37,847 nucleotides of DNA, from NCBI GenBank assembly GCA_902802575.1, contig CADCMN010000028.1:1-37847 (forward strand), in the 5' to 3' direction. The notes beneath the pieces are model-generated. The model worked only from the letters and a program-made list of their open reading frames with translations. It had not been told where the DNA came from and made no database searches. Made by a program: the position numbers and the translations under genes. This DNA comes from an uncultured Eubacteriales bacterium (GTDB lineage: Bacteria; Bacillota; Clostridia; Christensenellales; CAG-138). Positions 9,525-17,024 of this stretch are shown in pieces (position 1 is the first letter of the stretch; every line of letters starts with the position of its first letter).

Positions 9525-9553
9525 TTGCAAGACGGCATCCTACCGTGTATACT
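9525..9553 (+). promoter_or_regulatory. Promoter of the spoVB-like gene, giving a near-leaderless mRNA
   Basis: TTGCAA (9525-9530), exactly 17 bp, then TATACT (9548-9553). The predicted start of transcription, near 9560, coincides with the ATG at 9561. No Shine-Dalgarno sequence fits between the promoter and the start codon. Confidence 0.7.
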
Positions 9554-9560
9554 GATGCAT

Positions 9561-11159
9561 ATGGAAAAGCTGAAAAAGACATCCTTTGTGGCGGGCGCCG
9601 CCATCCTGGCCTTTGCGGGAGTTATTTGCAAGATCATCGGCGTGCTGATCCGCATCTGGGCATATGATATCATCGGGGAAGTGGGCATGGTCTACTATGA
9701 GGTCGTGTTCCCGTTCTATTCCTGGCTGCTGATCATCTCCTCCTCCGGCATCCCCACGGCCATCTCCCGCATGGTCTCCGAACGCTTCAGTACAGGGGAT
9801 TTTGCCGGCGCGCGGCGTGTGTTTCGCCGGGCGCTGATCCTGCTGGCTGTCGTTGGCGCCGTGACCACCGCCGTTCTGTACTTTGGCGCGGAATTCTTCG
9901 CCATCCGGGTCCTGGGCAAGGACGAAACCTATATCCTGTCCTTCACCACCTTGGCGCCGGCGCTGTTCTTCGTGTCCTGCATGTGCGCCTACCGGGGATA
10001 TTTGCAAGGGGCCCAGCATATGACGGGCACGGGCCTGTCCCAGCTGACGGAACAGGTGATAAAGTGCATCGTGGGGCTCATGCTGGCGGCTCGCTGGATC
10101 GGCCGCGGACCGGAATACGGCGCGGCGGGATTGCTGTTGGGCATCACGGTCTCAGAGCTGGTGGCCTTGCTGGTGGTGATCGCTTTTCGGGTGAAAAACC
10201 GCCGCCTCTATATGCCCCTGGACGCCAGCCGCACGCCGGCCCGCGAGGGGCGCGTGATCCCGGAACTGCTGCGCATCGCCATCCCCATCACTCTGGGCGC
10301 TTCCATCATCCCCATCACCAGCATGCTGGATGTGAAGATGATTTTTGCCTGCATGGGCCGATACATGGAGGAGGCCGCCGTCAATCAGCGGTATGTGGCC
10401 CTGTCCACCAACGTTAGATCCCTCATCAATCTGCCGGCTTCGCTGACCACCGCCCTGGCCATGTCCATCGTGCCGGCCATCGCCGGCGCTCGGGCCAGGC
10501 AGGACACGGCGGGGATGCACCATTTCGCCGGCCTGGGCCTGAAGCTGTCCATGGCCATCGGCATGCCCTGCGCCGTAGGCCTGTTCGTTTTGGGCGGGCC
10601 CATCATCCAGATGCTGTTCCGCAGCATCCAGCCGGATTCCCTCGCCATCGCCACCAACATCATGCATGTGGCGTCCGTCAGCGTCATTTTCATCTCTCTG
10701 GTCCAGACCATGACCGGCGCTCTGCAGGGCATGGGCCGTCAGCAATGGCCCGTGTGGAGCCTGCTCATCGGCGGCGTTCTCAAAGTGATCTCCAACTACG
10801 TCTTTCTGTCCATGCCCCGGGTGAATATCCTGGGTGCCTCCCTCTCCAACGTAGTCTGCTACGGCGTGGCGGGGATCATCGACACGGTCCTGGTGCTGAA
10901 GGTCACCGGACTTAGGGTCAGGATCTGGAACATGTTTTTGAAACCCCTGGTTTGTTCGTTGGCCATGGGCGCCGCCGTGTATTTTGCCTATACGGGCCTT
11001 TGCGCCATTCGCCCCGGCACCATCTCCACCCTGGCCTCCGTCCTGGTGGGCGTGGGCGTATACTGCTTGATGGCTATGATGACCGAGCTGTTTACCGCCG
11101 AGGAGCTGGACAGCATTCCCGGCGGCGGACGGATCAAGCGCTTTTTGCGCAAGGAGTAA
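9561..11159 (+). CDS. SpoVB/MurJ-like polysaccharide (lipid) flippase
   Basis: Integral membrane protein of the MVF/MATE-like superfamily, 532 residues, with about 12-14 hydrophobic segments spread over its length. Relatives include stage V sporulation protein B and lipid II flippases, which move undecaprenyl-linked cell-wall precursors across the membrane. Typical segments are the N-terminal KKTSFVAGAAIL, SSSGIPTAISRMVSE, YRGYLQG and GxQWPVW-like loops near the C-terminal half (ALQGMGRQQWPVW). The ATG at 9561 is next to the predicted transcription start; an ATG at 9555 in the same frame is possible. The context agrees with SpoVB, because the next genes are mazG and HU, as in the yabM-yabN region of Bacillus and clostridial relatives. 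Whether it serves sporulation or general wall synthesis cannot be told. Confidence 0.85.
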   Translation: MEKLKKTSFVAGAAILAFAGVICKIIGVLIRIWAYDIIGEVGMVYYEVVFPFYSWLLIISSSGIPTAISRMVSERFSTGDFAGARRVFRRALILLAVVGAVTTAVLYFGAEFFAIRVLGKDETYILSFTTLAPALFFVSCMCAYRGYLQGAQHMTGTGLSQLTEQVIKCIVGLMLAARWIGRGPEYGAAGLLLGITVSELVALLVVIAFRVKNRRLYMPLDASRTPAREGRVIPELLRIAIPITLGASIIPITSMLDVKMIFACMGRYMEEAAVNQRYVALSTNVRSLINLPASLTTALAMSIVPAIAGARARQDTAGMHHFAGLGLKLSMAIGMPCAVGLFVLGGPIIQMLFRSIQPDSLAIATNIMHVASVSVIFISLVQTMTGALQGMGRQQWPVWSLLIGGVLKVISNYVFLSMPRVNILGASLSNVVCYGVAGIIDTVLVLKVTGLRVRIWNMFLKPLVCSLAMGAAVYFAYTGLCAIRPGTISTLASVLVGVGVYCLMAMMTELFTAEELDSIPGGGRIKRFLRKE

Positions 11160-11163
11160 GGCC

Positions 11164-12585
11164 ATGAAAAAGACGTTGACCATCGCCCCCCTGAGCACCC
11201 CGCAAACCCTGACCATATCCGCGTGGAAAGCGATCGAAGGCGCCTCGCGCCTGTTTTTGCAGACCGCAGAGCATCCGTCTGCCCGACCCGTGCTGGAGGC
11301 AGGGCTGTCCTACGTTTCCATGGACGATTTGTATGCCGACTCGGCCGATTACGACGAGCTGAATGAAGCCATCGCCGATCGGCTCACCTCGGGTGATTCC
11401 GCGGTCTATGCCGTGATGGGCGGCGGGTGCTATTCACAGCTGGCCTCGATTCAGCATGCCTGCGAAAGAAAAGGATTTGAGCTGGTCCAGCTCCCCGGCG
11501 TGGCCTATTATCAGGCGGCCTTCCCCGAGGCCCAGGCGGGACAGGCATACACGGCCAACGACCTGCCGCAAACTTTGGACACGGACCGGCCCCTGTACGT
11601 TTCGGAGCTGGACAACCCCCTGTCGGCCGGAGAGGTCAAGCTCAAGCTCCAACGGTTCTATCCGGACGAATATCCTGTGGTATTGGCCGTGCAGCAGCCC
11701 TCTGGCGACTATGATCGGCGGACCGTGCCCCTCTATGCCCTGGATCGGGAAAAGGGGTTCTTCGCCTCCACCGTGCTGTATGTGCCCCCGTTGGCTTTTG
11801 AACAGAAGCGCTCCTACGGTTATGAAGATTTGCTGACGGTGCTCCGGCGGCTCAGGGCGCCGGACGGTTGCCCCTGGGACCGGGAGCAGACCCATGAGAG
11901 CCTGAAGAAGGATCTTCGGGAGGAATGCTACGAGCTCATGGACGCCATCGATGAGGGCAGCGACGAGCATATGGTGGAGGAGTGTGGGGATCTGCTCATG
12001 AACGTGCTGTTTCATCCCATCATTGCGGAGGAACAGGGCAGATTCGATGAGCGGGATGTGACCACCGAGATCGTCAGCAAGCTCATCTATCGCCATCCCC
12101 ATGTCTTCGGAACGGTCCATGTGACGTCCAGCGCGGAGGTGCTGAAGAACTGGGACGCCCTGAAGCGGAAGGAGAAGGGACAGGAAACGGTGGCCGCCGC
12201 CCTGCGCAGCGTGCCGAGGAGCTTTCCCGCGCTGCTGCGATGCCAAAAGGTGCAGAAGAAAGCCCGCAAGGTGGGCTTTGATTTTGACACCGCCGCCGAT
12301 GCATTCTATAAGATCGGCGAAGAGACGGAGGAGGTCCGTTCCGCCATGGCCTCCGGCCAGGATCTGGAGAAGGAGATGGGGGATCTGCTCTTTGCGGTGA
12401 TGAATGTGTGCCGACTGCTGGGATTCGACGGGGAGGAAACGCTCCATGCAGCCACGGACAAGTTCATCCGCCGGTTCGAGCAGATGGAGAAAAACATAGA
12501 AAACGACGGGAAAAAGCTGACCGAGATGACGCTCCCGGAGATGGACAGGTATTGGGAAGCCGCAAAAATGACGGAATTGCTATAA
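11164..12585 (+). CDS. mazG: MazG nucleoside triphosphate pyrophosphohydrolase with degenerate N-terminal methylase domain (YabN-like)
   Basis: House-cleaning enzyme that hydrolyses non-canonical NTPs to NMPs and pyrophosphate, 473 residues. Residues 1 to about 215 correspond to the tetrapyrrole-methylase-like domain of YabN proteins, followed by two MazG domains. The first MazG core has APDGCPWDREQTH, EECYELMDAID and EECGDLLMNVLFH. The second has EETEEVRSAM and EMGDLLFAVMNVCR. These acidic motifs bind Mg2+. In the methylase domain the GxGPGD loop reads IAPLSTP and the VPGHP-like site reads VMGGG, so SAM binding is doubtful. AAGGAG overlaps the end of the upstream gene four bases before the ATG, so the two genes share an mRNA. 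Confidence 0.93.
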   Translation: MKKTLTIAPLSTPQTLTISAWKAIEGASRLFLQTAEHPSARPVLEAGLSYVSMDDLYADSADYDELNEAIADRLTSGDSAVYAVMGGGCYSQLASIQHACERKGFELVQLPGVAYYQAAFPEAQAGQAYTANDLPQTLDTDRPLYVSELDNPLSAGEVKLKLQRFYPDEYPVVLAVQQPSGDYDRRTVPLYALDREKGFFASTVLYVPPLAFEQKRSYGYEDLLTVLRRLRAPDGCPWDREQTHESLKKDLREECYELMDAIDEGSDEHMVEECGDLLMNVLFHPIIAEEQGRFDERDVTTEIVSKLIYRHPHVFGTVHVTSSAEVLKNWDALKRKEKGQETVAAALRSVPRSFPALLRCQKVQKKARKVGFDFDTAADAFYKIGEETEEVRSAMASGQDLEKEMGDLLFAVMNVCRLLGFDGEETLHAATDKFIRRFEQMEKNIENDGKKLTEMTLPEMDRYWEAAKMTELL

Positions 12586-12601
12586 TTTTTCGAAATAGGT
12601 C

Positions 12602-12630
12602 TTGATTTTACGGAGCATCGCTGTTACAAT
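12602..12630 (+). promoter_or_regulatory. Promoter of the HU gene
   Basis: TTGATT (12602-12607), exactly 17 bp, then TACAAT (12625-12630). The predicted start is near 12637, with a leader of about 29 bases carrying GGGAGG. Confidence 0.7.
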
Positions 12631-12665
12631 AAATCCCGTTCGAAAAAAATACGGGAGGAAAACTC

Positions 12666-12938
12666 ATGAACAAAGCTGAACTTATTGCTGTTGTAGCAGA
12701 AAAAACCGCCGTTTCCCGCAAGGACGTGGACAAAGTCGTCAACGGCGTTCTGGATACCATCATGGAGACCCTGAAGAACGGTGAAAAGGTTTCTCTGGTT
12801 GGCTTCGGCGCTTTTGAAGCCAAGGACCGTCCCGCTCGCAAGGGCCACAACCCCATGACCGGGGAAGTGATCAGCATCAACGCTTCCAAGGCCCCTTCTT
12901 TCAAGGCCGGCAAGTCCCTCAAGGAGATCCTGAACTGA
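12666..12938 (+). CDS. HU family DNA-binding protein
   Basis: Small basic nucleoid protein that bends DNA as a dimer, 90 residues, the standard HU length. It starts MNKAELI, and contains GFGAFEAKDRPARKGHNPMTGE, the conserved beta-arm with the intercalating proline in NPMTG, and ends FKAGKSLKEIL. ACGGGAGGAAAACTC precedes the ATG, a very strong ribosome binding site. It has its own promoter and a strong terminator, as expected for an abundant protein. Codon use favours C-ending abundant-gene codons (AAG, GGC, GTC) more than its neighbours. Confidence 0.97.
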   Translation: MNKAELIAVVAEKTAVSRKDVDKVVNGVLDTIMETLKNGEKVSLVGFGAFEAKDRPARKGHNPMTGEVISINASKAPSFKAGKSLKEILN

Positions 12939-12951
12939 CAACAGCCTTTGG

Positions 12952-12974
12952 AGCGCATCCGGACCGGATGCGCT
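12952..12974 (+). other. Hairpin directly after the HU gene
   Basis: A 9-bp stem, AGCGCATCC with GGATGCGCT, with a five-base loop and no T-run. It precedes the true terminator and may protect the 3' end of the HU mRNA or act as a first pause element. Confidence 0.6.
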
Positions 12975-12984
12975 TCGGATATCT

Positions 12985-13023
12985 GACCCCGTTGCTCAAG
13001 GCAGCGGGGTCTTGTTTTATTAT
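12985..13023 (+). terminator. Rho-independent terminator of HU
   Basis: An 11-bp stem (12985-12995 with 13001-13011, one T-G wobble) closes a five-base loop and is followed by TTGTTTTATTAT. Confidence 0.92.
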
Positions 13024-13067
13024 CCTGACGCTGCGGAAATAATTTTGTGTCATGCGAGGATTCTCTC

Positions 13068-13096
13068 TTTTCTTCTGTGCACCGCCATGGTATACT
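13068..13096 (+). promoter_or_regulatory. Extended -10 promoter of the sda-nfn operon
   Basis: TATACT (13091-13096) preceded by TGG gives an extended -10. TTTTCT (13068-13073) lies 17 bp upstream and is a weak -35. The predicted start is near 13103, leaving a leader of about 31 bases with AGAAAGGG before the ATG at 13134. The rest of the 195-base gap after HU holds only the HU hairpins. Confidence 0.65.
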
Positions 13097-13133
13097 ACAA
13101 GTATCTATAGAAACAGGATAAGAAAGGGATTTC

Positions 13134-13793
13134 ATGAGCGTCAGTTTGTTTGATATCATCGGCCCGCGTATGATCGGGCCGTCCAGCTCCCACACCGCCG
13201 GGGCGGTGCGGATCGGGCAGGTGGGGAACCGCCTGGTGAAGGGAAAGGTCAAGGCCGCTCGGGTCACATTGTATGGCTCCTTTGCGGAAACAGGCCGGGG
13301 CCACGGCACGGATACCGCCATCGTGGCCGGCATCCTGGGCGTCAACCCGGATCAGGGCACCATTCGCTATGCCAAACTCCTGGCTAAGGAGGCAGACGTG
13401 GACATTCCCGTCTTTTTCAGCGCCGAAGAGCCGGAGCATCCCAACACCGCCCGCGTCTATGTCCAGGGAGAGGATGGGAAGGAATACACCTATTACGGCA
13501 TCTCCGTCGGCGGCGGCCGCATCCGGGTCACCTCCATCAACGGCATGGAGGTCAGCTTCACCGGAGAATATCCCACCCTCGTCGTCTTCTATCAGGATGT
13601 GCCGGGGGTTATCTCCAAGGTGTCCTCGATCCTGGCCCTGGAGAAGATCAACGTCGCCTTTATGAAGGTCTTCCGCTCCCAGCGGCGGCAGGGGGCCTGC
13701 ATGGTCATCGAAACGGATACGCCGGTGGATGAGGCGACCCGTCGTAGGATCGTGAACAATGTGGACGGTATCGCGGAGGCGTGCACCTTATGA
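13134..13793 (+). CDS. sdaAB: L-serine dehydratase, iron-sulfur-dependent, beta subunit
   Basis: Beta chain of the two-subunit [4Fe-4S] L-serine ammonia-lyase, which converts serine to pyruvate and ammonia. The 219-residue product begins with the SDH beta motif DIIGPRMIGPSSSHTAGAVRIG and has GSFAETGRGHGTDTA. Its last 75 residues or so form an ACT domain (PTLVVFYQDVPGVISKVSSILA), the usual binding site for serine as a regulator. The ATG at 13134 has AAAGGG seven bases upstream. It is the first gene of a four-gene operon; its stop overlaps sdaAA as ATGA. Confidence 0.96.
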   Translation: MSVSLFDIIGPRMIGPSSSHTAGAVRIGQVGNRLVKGKVKAARVTLYGSFAETGRGHGTDTAIVAGILGVNPDQGTIRYAKLLAKEADVDIPVFFSAEEPEHPNTARVYVQGEDGKEYTYYGISVGGGRIRVTSINGMEVSFTGEYPTLVVFYQDVPGVISKVSSILALEKINVAFMKVFRSQRRQGACMVIETDTPVDEATRRRIVNNVDGIAEACTL

Positions 13794-14671
13794 TCGAGTA
13801 TTCTTTTTCATCCGGCAAGGAGCTGCTGGAAATCTGTCACGCTGCTCAGATCCCCATCAGCGAAGCGGCCGTGCGCAGGGAACTGGAACGCGAGGAGATG
13901 GATCGCGGCGAGATCATGAGCGAGATGCGGATCGATTTGGAGGTCATGCGGGAAAGCATCCGGGTGGGCCTGGAGGAGCAGCAGATCTCTATCACCGGTC
14001 TCATGGGCGAGGATGCCGATAAGCTCATGGCCTTCACGGAAAGCGCCGTCATGGGCCGGGAGATGACCCGGATCGTCGCCTCCGCCATGGCGGTGACGGA
14101 GGTGAACGCCTCCATGGGTCGGATCGTGGCCGCGCCCACCGCCGGCGCCAGCGGCATTTTGCCCGCCGTGCTCATTCAATACGGCGACGAGCACGATCTC
14201 TCCGAAGATCAGTTGGTGGCGGGCCTGTGCAACGCCGGCGCCATCGGCATGATCATCGCTCACAACGCCAGTTTGGCGGGAGCTTCCGGCGGCTGTCAGG
14301 CGGAAACGGGGTCCGCCGCCGCCATGGCCGCCAGCGCGTTGACGGAGCTGCGCGGGGGCACGCCGGATATGTGCCTGCATGCGGCGGCCATCGCCCTGAA
14401 AAATGTGATGGGGCTGGTGTGCGACCCGGTGGCCGGGCTGGTGGAATGCCCCTGCATCAAGCGCAACGCCATCGGCGCCGCCAACGCCGTGCTGTGCAGC
14501 GATATGGTCATGGCGGGGATCGAGAGCGTCATCCCCTTCGACGAAGTGGTCACCGCCATGCGCAACGTGGGCCGCATGATGCACCCCGATCTTCGGGAAA
14601 CGGCTCGAGGCGGTCTGGCCGCCACGCCCACCGCCCAACGGATCGCCCAAAAGATCCGCAACTATGAATGA
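13790..14671 (+). CDS. sdaAA: L-serine dehydratase, iron-sulfur-dependent, alpha subunit
   Basis: Catalytic chain carrying the [4Fe-4S] cluster, 293 residues. Family hallmarks are AAPTAGASGILPAVL, NAGAIGMIIAHNAS, GASGGCQAETGSAAAMAA and CDPVAGLVECPCIKRNA, which supply the cluster cysteines. The start is placed at the ATG 13790, coupled to the sdaAB stop by ATGA, with CGGAGG ten bases upstream; a GTG at 13781 is only one base from that site and is less likely. Together with sdaAB it makes the complete enzyme, and serine catabolism feeds pyruvate to fermentation. Confidence 0.96.
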   Translation: MIEYSFSSGKELLEICHAAQIPISEAAVRRELEREEMDRGEIMSEMRIDLEVMRESIRVGLEEQQISITGLMGEDADKLMAFTESAVMGREMTRIVASAMAVTEVNASMGRIVAAPTAGASGILPAVLIQYGDEHDLSEDQLVAGLCNAGAIGMIIAHNASLAGASGGCQAETGSAAAMAASALTELRGGTPDMCLHAAAIALKNVMGLVCDPVAGLVECPCIKRNAIGAANAVLCSDMVMAGIESVIPFDEVVTAMRNVGRMMHPDLRETARGGLAATPTAQRIAQKIRNYE

Positions 14672-14698
14672 TTCACCATACATGGAGGAGGACGAAAT

Positions 14699-15541
14699 AT
14701 GTTTCGAATCGCGAAAAAGGAAGTGTTGAATCCTTCGGTGACGCGCATGAGCATCGAAGCGCCCCTGGTGGCCAGGAAGGTCCAGCCCGGCCAGTTCATC
14801 ATACTGCGCGTGGAGGAGGATGGGGAAAGGATCCCGCTGACCGTGGCCGGATATGATCGGGAGGCGGGCACTGTGGATATCATCTTCCAGATCGTGGGCG
14901 CCACAACCGAAAAGCTGAATCATAAACAACAGGGAGACAGCCTCCCTGATTTCGTCGGCCCGCTGGGCAAGCCCACCGAGACGGAGGGGCTCCGCCGGGT
15001 GGCGGTCATCGGCGGCGGCGTAGGCTGCGCCATCGCCTTTCCGGTGGCGAAGAAGCTCTTTGAGCAGGGCTGCGAGGTGGATGCCGTGGCCGGGTTCCGC
15101 ACCAAGGATCTGGTCATCCTGGAGAACGAATTCAGAGCCAACAGCACCCGCTTCCTCCCCGTCAGCGACGACGGTTCCTGGGGCCGGAAGGGATTGGTGA
15201 CCGACGCGCTGCAGCAGCTGATCGACAGCGGCCGCGCCTACGATGAGGTCATCGCCATCGGTCCCCTCATCATGATGAAGTTCGTCTGCCGCCTCACCAA
15301 AGCCTACGGGATCAGGACCGTGGTCTCCATGAACCCCATCATGATCGACGGCACGGGCATGTGCGGCTGCTGCCGAGTGAGCGTGGGCGGGAAGATGAAA
15401 TTCGCCTGCGTGGACGGCCCCGACTTCGACGGGCACGAAGTGGATTTCGACGAGGCCATGGCTCGGTGCGCCGCCTACAAGCCCTTTGAAGCGAAAGCCC
15501 GTGAGGCGGCCTGCAATCTGTTTTCCATGGAGGTGAAGTAA
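14699..15541 (+). CDS. nfnA: NfnA-type ferredoxin-NADP reductase subunit alpha (sulfide dehydrogenase-like flavoprotein)
   Basis: Small subunit of an NfnAB-like transhydrogenase, 280 residues. It has a ferredoxin-reductase FAD domain (PGQFIILRVEEDGERIPLT), an NAD-binding domain (VIGGGVGCAIAFPVAKKL), and a C-terminal [2Fe-2S] site with the cysteines of MCGCCRVSVGG and FACVDGPDFDGH. In studied NfnAB enzymes this subunit handles NAD(H) during flavin-based electron bifurcation among NADH, ferredoxin and NADPH. GGAGGAGG precedes the ATG by six bases. Close relatives (SudB, dihydroorotate dehydrogenase PyrK) share this fold, but the paired downstream gene supports the Nfn assignment. Confidence 0.88.
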   Translation: MFRIAKKEVLNPSVTRMSIEAPLVARKVQPGQFIILRVEEDGERIPLTVAGYDREAGTVDIIFQIVGATTEKLNHKQQGDSLPDFVGPLGKPTETEGLRRVAVIGGGVGCAIAFPVAKKLFEQGCEVDAVAGFRTKDLVILENEFRANSTRFLPVSDDGSWGRKGLVTDALQQLIDSGRAYDEVIAIGPLIMMKFVCRLTKAYGIRTVVSMNPIMIDGTGMCGCCRVSVGGKMKFACVDGPDFDGHEVDFDEAMARCAAYKPFEAKAREAACNLFSMEVK

Positions 15542-15542
15542 G

Positions 15543-16943
15543 ATGGCCAACATGAAGAAAGAAAAGAATCCTATGCCCAGCCAGGAACCTCAAACGAGGG
15601 CGCACAACTTTGACGAGGTGGCCTTGGGGTACACGGAGGAGCTGGCGCTGGATGAAGCCCAGCGGTGCCTCAACTGCAGAAACTTCCCCTGCGTTCAGGG
15701 CTGCCCCGTGAACATCCGTATCCCCCAGTTCATCGCCAGGATACGGGAGGGAGATTTTGAAGGGGCGTATCAGGTCATTGCGGCCGACAGCGCCCTGCCC
15801 GCCGTGTGCGGCCGGGTATGTCCCCAGGAAAGCCAATGCGAGAAATACTGCGTGCGGGGCATCAAGGGCGAGCCCGTGGGCATCGGACGGCTGGAGCGGT
15901 TCGTGGCGGACTATCACAACGCCCATGCCGCAGGCGCTGCGGCTGCGCCGCAGCAAAACGGCCATAAGGTGGCCGTGGTGGGCTCCGGCCCCGCCGGCCT
16001 CACCTGCGCGGGGGATCTGGCCAGGAAAGGCTATGACGTGACCGTATACGAAGCCCTTCATGTGGCGGGAGGCGTATTGAGCTACGGCATCCCCGAGTTC
16101 CGGCTTCCCAAGGCCATCGTACAGCGGGAGATCGAGGGCCTGCAGCAGATGGGCGTGAAGGTGCTCACCAACATGGTCATCGGCCGAGTCCTCTCCGTCC
16201 GGGAATTGATGGAGCAGGAGGGCTTTGAAGCCGTGTTCGTCGGCTCCGGCGCGGGGCTGCCCAAGTTCATGAACATCCCCGGCGAGAACCTGAAGGGCGT
16301 CTACTCCGCCAACGAGTTTTTGACCCGGGTGAATCTGATGAAAGCCTATGAACCGAACGCCAACACCCCCATCCAGCACGCCAGGCACGTGACCGTGGTG
16401 GGCGGCGGGAACGTGGCCATGGATGCGGCCCGCTGCGCCCTGCGCCTGGGCGCCGAGACGGTGACCATCGTCTACCGCCGGTCGTTGGAGGAGCTGCCCG
16501 CCCGGAAGGAGGAGGTGGAGCACGCCATGGAGGAGGGCATCATCTTCAAGCTTCTGAACAATCCCGTGGAGCTGATCGGCGACAGCAACCGCAACGTGGT
16601 CATCATGCGCTGCATCCGCATGGAGCTGGGCGAGCCGGACGCCTCCGGCCGCCGCCGTCCCGTAGAGATCCCGGACAGCGAATTCGAGCTGGAGACGGAC
16701 TGCGTCATCATGGCCCTGGGCACCAGCCCCAACCCCCTCATCAAATCCACAACGGAGGGTCTGGCCACGGAGCGCTGGGGCGGGATCATCACCGACGAGG
16801 ACGGCCTTACCTCCTGCGAAGGCGTCTACGCGGGCGGCGATGCGGTCACCGGCGCGGCCACCGTCATTTTGGCTATGGGCGCCGGGAAGAAGGCGGCGGC
16901 CGCCATGGACCGGTATATTCAAAGCAGGCATCCGGCGGACTAA
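15543..16943 (+). CDS. nfnB: NfnB-type NADPH-dependent subunit (glutamate synthase small-chain-like)
   Basis: Large subunit of the NfnAB-like enzyme, 466 residues. The N-terminal third has the cysteine-rich two-[4Fe-4S] domain (RCLNCRNFPCVQGCPVNI; CGRVCPQESQCEKYC). It is followed by an FAD-binding GSGPAGLTCAGDLA loop, a second dinucleotide fold VVGGGNVAMDAARCALRLGA for NADPH, and the C-terminal GVYAGGDAVTGAATVILAMGAGKKAA. GGAGGTG overlaps the end of nfnA, whose stop is one base before this ATG. The same architecture occurs in GltD and in SudA, but no glutamate synthase large chain is nearby. The enzyme would link NADPH, NADH and ferredoxin pools during serine fermentation. Confidence 0.88.
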   Translation: MANMKKEKNPMPSQEPQTRAHNFDEVALGYTEELALDEAQRCLNCRNFPCVQGCPVNIRIPQFIARIREGDFEGAYQVIAADSALPAVCGRVCPQESQCEKYCVRGIKGEPVGIGRLERFVADYHNAHAAGAAAAPQQNGHKVAVVGSGPAGLTCAGDLARKGYDVTVYEALHVAGGVLSYGIPEFRLPKAIVQREIEGLQQMGVKVLTNMVIGRVLSVRELMEQEGFEAVFVGSGAGLPKFMNIPGENLKGVYSANEFLTRVNLMKAYEPNANTPIQHARHVTVVGGGNVAMDAARCALRLGAETVTIVYRRSLEELPARKEEVEHAMEEGIIFKLLNNPVELIGDSNRNVVIMRCIRMELGEPDASGRRRPVEIPDSEFELETDCVIMALGTSPNPLIKSTTEGLATERWGGIITDEDGLTSCEGVYAGGDAVTGAATVILAMGAGKKAAAAMDRYIQSRHPAD

Positions 16944-16986
16944 AAAATATATTTTTCTTGACAACAGGATCCTATTAGAGTATTTT
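16944..16986 (+). promoter_or_regulatory. Strong promoter of the cofE-like gene with an UP-like AT tract
   Basis: A consensus -35, TTGACA (16958-16963), has TATTTT (16981-16986) at 17 bp; TATACT at 16988-16993 is a better hexamer but 24 bp away. Immediately upstream is an A-run followed by a T-run (16942-16956), resembling an UP element. The spacing to the ATG at 17025 leaves room for AAGGAG. Confidence 0.65.
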
Positions 16987-17024
16987 ATATACTGTTTTTT
17001 GCCAAAAGAAAAGGAGAATAAACT

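Noticed and set aside
12635-12655. Possible RNA hairpin CCCGT/ACGGG hiding the HU ribosome binding site
   Set aside because: The predicted transcription start near 12637 lies within the 5' arm, so most transcripts would lack it; the stem is also only five base pairs with an 11-base loop.
16942-16956. AT-rich palindrome after nfnB as a terminator
   Set aside because: It has no loop and no GC stem. Its position directly before a perfect -35 fits an UP element better.
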